A stretch of 8,176 nt of DNA. Source: Firm-04 sp045628085. Lineage in GTDB: Bacteria; Bacillota; Clostridia; Oscillospirales; Ruminococcaceae. Location: assembly GCA_045628085.1 (NCBI GenBank), contig JAZQOZ010000209.1, forward strand, positions 1 to 8,176, in the 5' to 3' direction. The notes beneath the pieces are model-generated. The model did not search any database. It had not been told where the DNA came from and was given only the letters and a program-made list of their open reading frames with translations. A program made the position numbers and the translations under genes. Numbering within the stretch: position 1 is the first letter of the stretch; every line of letters starts with the position of its first letter. Below, one piece after another: positions 6,386 through 8,176 of the stretch.

Positions 6386-6414
6386 ATTATATCATAATAT
6401 TGCAGTAAATGCAA
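6386..6414 (-). promoter_or_regulatory. Promoter for the GNAT gene
   Basis: Minus strand: weak -35 TTGCAT (6414-6409), 17-base spacer, perfect -10 TATAAT (6391-6386) with extended TGATATAAT. The -35 box lies inside the inverted repeat 6399-6415, close to the recombinase ribosome site, so the two divergent genes could affect each other. Confidence 0.7.
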
Positions 6415-6415
6415 T
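6399..6415. promoter_or_regulatory. Inverted repeat between GNAT and recombinase genes, possible operator
   Basis: ATTGCA (6399-6404) and TGCAAT (6410-6415) form a perfect 6-bp inverted repeat with a 5-base centre. It overlaps the -35 box of the minus-strand promoter and lies directly before the recombinase Shine-Dalgarno sequence (GGGGGAAG, 6416-6423). It may bind a regulator. Short AT-rich palindromes also occur by chance, so the role is a guess. No clear plus-strand -35/-10 pair could be found for the recombinase. Confidence 0.35.
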
Positions 6416-6431
6416 GGGGGAAGATGAAAAA

Positions 6432-7871
6432 ATGCGCAGAACGGCAATTTATGTCCGGCAGTCTGTGGAGCGTCCGGACAGCGTCAGTCTGGAAACACAG
6501 GAAACACTCTGCCGTTCGGAACTGCCGCCGGATGCGGTTGTCACGGTCTACAGAGATTCCGGTTATTCCGGCAAAAATACGGAGCGTCCTGCGCTGCAAA
6601 CGCTGATGCAGGATATCTGCGCCGATGAGATCGGGGCGGTGCTTGTATATAAGCTCGACCGTATCAGCCGGAATCTTGCCGATTTTACGCAGCTTCTCCG
6701 GATATTTGAAAAGCATCATGTCGAATTTCGCTCCCATTCCGAACACTTTGAAACGGCTTCACCGCTTGGGCAGGCAATGCAAAGTCTGCTCATGGTTTTC
6801 GCTCAGCTTGAACGGGAAACGATCAGCGGCAGAGTTCGTGATGCGGCATTTTCACGCGCAAAACAGGGCTTTTATACCGGCGGTTCGCCGCCTGCCGGCT
6901 TTCAGCGCATTCCGGCAATGATCGGCGGTATGCATACGCAGATGCTTGCACCCGATGTGAATGCACCATTGATCGCGGACGGATTTTCGGCATATCTTTC
7001 GGCAGAGGGTTCACTTTCTGCGGTCAGCCGTTACTGGAATGATGCCGGATTCCGGACGCGGCGCGGCGGTTTATGGCAGCCGCAGACGGTCTGCCGTGTT
7101 CTGCGCAATCCGGTCTATGCGCAGGCAGATGCAGAAGTATATGCATATTTATCTGCAAACGGGGCAGCGCTCTGCATTCCGGAGCAGATTCCGCCGAAAC
7201 ATGGGGTATATCTCTATGCAGACCGGCGCATTACGCAAAGCCGGTTTACGGATCTGCACGGTGTATATGCGATTTGTGCGCCGCATACCGGACTGATCGA
7301 ACCGGAGATCTGGCTTGGCTGTCAGAAGAAGCTGACCGCATCGCGTCAGCGCCGGACGAACGGCAGCGGTCAGAAAACATGGCTCAGCGGCAGGATATTC
7401 TGTATGCAGTGCGGAAGTGCAGTGACGGCAGTTCGCGGCAGACACGCGGATTATCTGATCTGCGGCGGAAAAAAGCGCGGTATCTGTACGGGAGCAGGGG
7501 CGGTATGGCACGTAAAGACTGCCGAAGAACTGGTTGGGGGACTGCTTTCCGAATATCTCCGGCATCTTGCGGCGGCGGAATATCCGCAGGCAGAGGATAC
7601 GCCGGAAGTACAGGCATTGATCATGCGGCGCGGAGCATTGCTTTGCCGGCTTGCCGATCCGGAAGGGGGTGACATTTCGCTGCTGACCGAAGCCGCCGCA
7701 CAGATCTCAGCGCAGATCCATACATTACGGAAAACATCGGCGGCGGTATGTTCCGGTGTGATGATACCGGAGTGGGAGCGATGTGCATTTGCGCAGAAGA
7801 AAGCGATTATGCAGGTGCTTGTGCGCTGTGTGGCAGTAAGCGGTGATACACTTCACGTATTTTTAATATAG
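6432..7871 (+). CDS. Large serine recombinase (site-specific integrase/resolvase family)
   Basis: 479-aa DNA recombinase that cuts and rejoins DNA at specific sites through a phosphoserine link. The N-terminal resolvase domain (about 2-145) has the nucleophile in IYVRQS (Ser11, with Arg9), PDSVSLETQ, DSGYSGKN, KLDRISRN (74-81) and the family element QLERETISGR (125-134). The recombinase domain follows (about 150-230, with GGSPPAGFQR and VCRVLRNPVYA). A zinc ribbon follows, with Cys324-x2-Cys327 and Cys344-x7-Cys352, then a helical, probably coiled-coil region (about 394-439). Length and domains look intact. The start at 6432 is preferred over 6414 because GGGGGAAG lies eight bases upstream. 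It is the only plus-strand gene and has no visible partner, excisionase or cargo in the window. It could be an integrase of an element extending to the right, a DNA inverter, or a domesticated remnant. Confidence 0.93.
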   Translation: MRRTAIYVRQSVERPDSVSLETQETLCRSELPPDAVVTVYRDSGYSGKNTERPALQTLMQDICADEIGAVLVYKLDRISRNLADFTQLLRIFEKHHVEFRSHSEHFETASPLGQAMQSLLMVFAQLERETISGRVRDAAFSRAKQGFYTGGSPPAGFQRIPAMIGGMHTQMLAPDVNAPLIADGFSAYLSAEGSLSAVSRYWNDAGFRTRRGGLWQPQTVCRVLRNPVYAQADAEVYAYLSANGAALCIPEQIPPKHGVYLYADRRITQSRFTDLHGVYAICAPHTGLIEPEIWLGCQKKLTASRQRRTNGSGQKTWLSGRIFCMQCGSAVTAVRGRHADYLICGGKKRGICTGAGAVWHVKTAEELVGGLLSEYLRHLAAAEYPQAEDTPEVQALIMRRGALLCRLADPEGGDISLLTEAAAQISAQIHTLRKTSAAVCSGVMIPEWERCAFAQKKAIMQVLVRCVAVSGDTLHVFLI

Positions 7872-7929
7872 TGGCAGGTGGAGTGGTGGATATAAGATTT
7901 GATTTATTTTAATTTACTGTTGGATTTGG

Positions 7930-8052
7930 TTTACTTTTCTTTATTTTTATCCCGACGTTAAATTTAGTTGGGTGTGATTGTGAAATGAGATTTACTGTTC
8001 TTTATCCATAGTCCGGATGTTTATTTTGATTGGGCGCGGGGCGCGATTGCGA
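7930..8052. repeat. Two diverged tandem repeat units downstream of the recombinase
   Basis: Unit 1 (7930-7983) and unit 2 (7991-8052) share the order TTTACTnTTCTTTAT, then CCG, GTT, TTGGG and GATTGnGA, with an offset of 61-62 bases in the first part. Unit 2 has a GC-rich insertion of about 7 bases before GATTG. A further TTTACTGTT occurs at 7913-7921. The match is imperfect, and the role is unknown. Confidence 0.5.
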
Positions 8053-8098
8053 GGGCACAACCCAAAGAGGACAGGTGGAAACTCGCTTGCGCTCGCAT

Positions 8099-8160
8099 TC
8101 CCCCTATCCCCTTTAGGTTTTTCCCTCGCGCTCCCTTTTCCTGATTCCTAACCCCCTTGC
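8099..8160. other. Pyrimidine-rich tract (purine-rich on the minus strand)
   Basis: Of the 60 bases from 8101 to 8160, 49 are C or T on the plus strand by direct count. Runs such as CCCCTATCCCCTTT and CTCCCTTTTCCT stand out. On the minus strand this is a G/A-rich stretch with several GGGGG-like runs. Such bias is unusual for coding DNA here. Confidence 0.6.
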
Positions 8161-8176
8161 TCCGCAGAACTTTCGT

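Larger units (their letters stand above)
7872..8176. other. Gene-free flank with changed base composition after the recombinase
   Basis: No convincing coding frame or RNA gene is seen. The first half (to about 8030) is AT-rich and T-heavy on the plus strand. It then changes to GC-rich DNA and to a pyrimidine-rich stretch up to the window end. This differs from the even composition of the coding part. It could be the inner or outer end of a mobile element, or an untranslated region of a gene to the right on the minus strand. No clear rho-independent terminator follows the recombinase stop. Confidence 0.5.

Noticed and set aside
6414..6431. Start of the recombinase six codons earlier (6414)
   Set aside because: No ribosome site precedes 6414, whereas GGGGGAAG is well placed for 6432 and the protein then begins as expected for the family.
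6338..8176. attL/attR pair around the recombinase
   Set aside because: Comparing 6338-6431 with 7872-8176 by eye showed only short AT-rich matches, none convincing as a core.

Overview
The window looks like chromosomal DNA from a Gram-positive Firmicute, most likely a Ruminococcus-like member of the Oscillospiraceae. This rests on purine-rich AAAGGA/GGAGG ribosome sites, a class I dihydroorotase, a membrane-anchored VanY-type peptidase with a bacterial Ig-like domain, moderate GC content, and a composite hairpin repeat of a kind I remember from ruminococcal intergenic regions. The taxonomic call is inference.

Left part (25-4276, all minus strand). Six closely packed genes read trmB, a 75-aa membrane protein, pyrC, an 81-aa basic protein, an Lrp/AsnC regulator and a class I/II aminotransferase. 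Gaps are 27 bp or less, and two junctions overlap. One strong promoter (4318-4346) stands in front of trmB, so this is probably a single operon. It combines tRNA m7G46 modification, the third step of pyrimidine synthesis and amino-acid transamination with a likely amino-acid sensor. If the aminotransferase makes aspartate, it would feed the step just before dihydroorotase; that link is a hypothesis.

Middle (4277-6337). A 270-bp intergenic region carries the operon promoter and a composite repeat: two 31-bp direct repeats 123 bp apart, enclosing two tight hairpins. The repeat copy nearer the peptidase gene also forms its terminator-like hairpin. Next come a membrane-anchored D,D-carboxypeptidase-like protein (TM, Ser/Thr-rich linker, BIG2, VanY) and a GNAT acetyltransferase, both minus strand and each with its own TGnTATAAT promoter.

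Right part (6338-8176). A short divergent region leads to the only plus-strand gene, a 479-aa large serine recombinase with all expected domains. An inverted repeat (6399-6415) lies between the two start sites and covers the -35 box of the acetyltransferase promoter. Downstream is about 305 bp without a gene whose composition differs from the rest: AT-rich DNA with two diverged repeat units, then a strongly pyrimidine-rich stretch running off the window. This may be part of a mobile element or its junction, but no second end or att core is visible.

Most of the window is ordinary housekeeping DNA. The points most worth a second look are the recombinase with its odd flank, the composite repeat, and the SHOCT-like tail on TrmB. 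I found no convincing undescribed multi-gene system.
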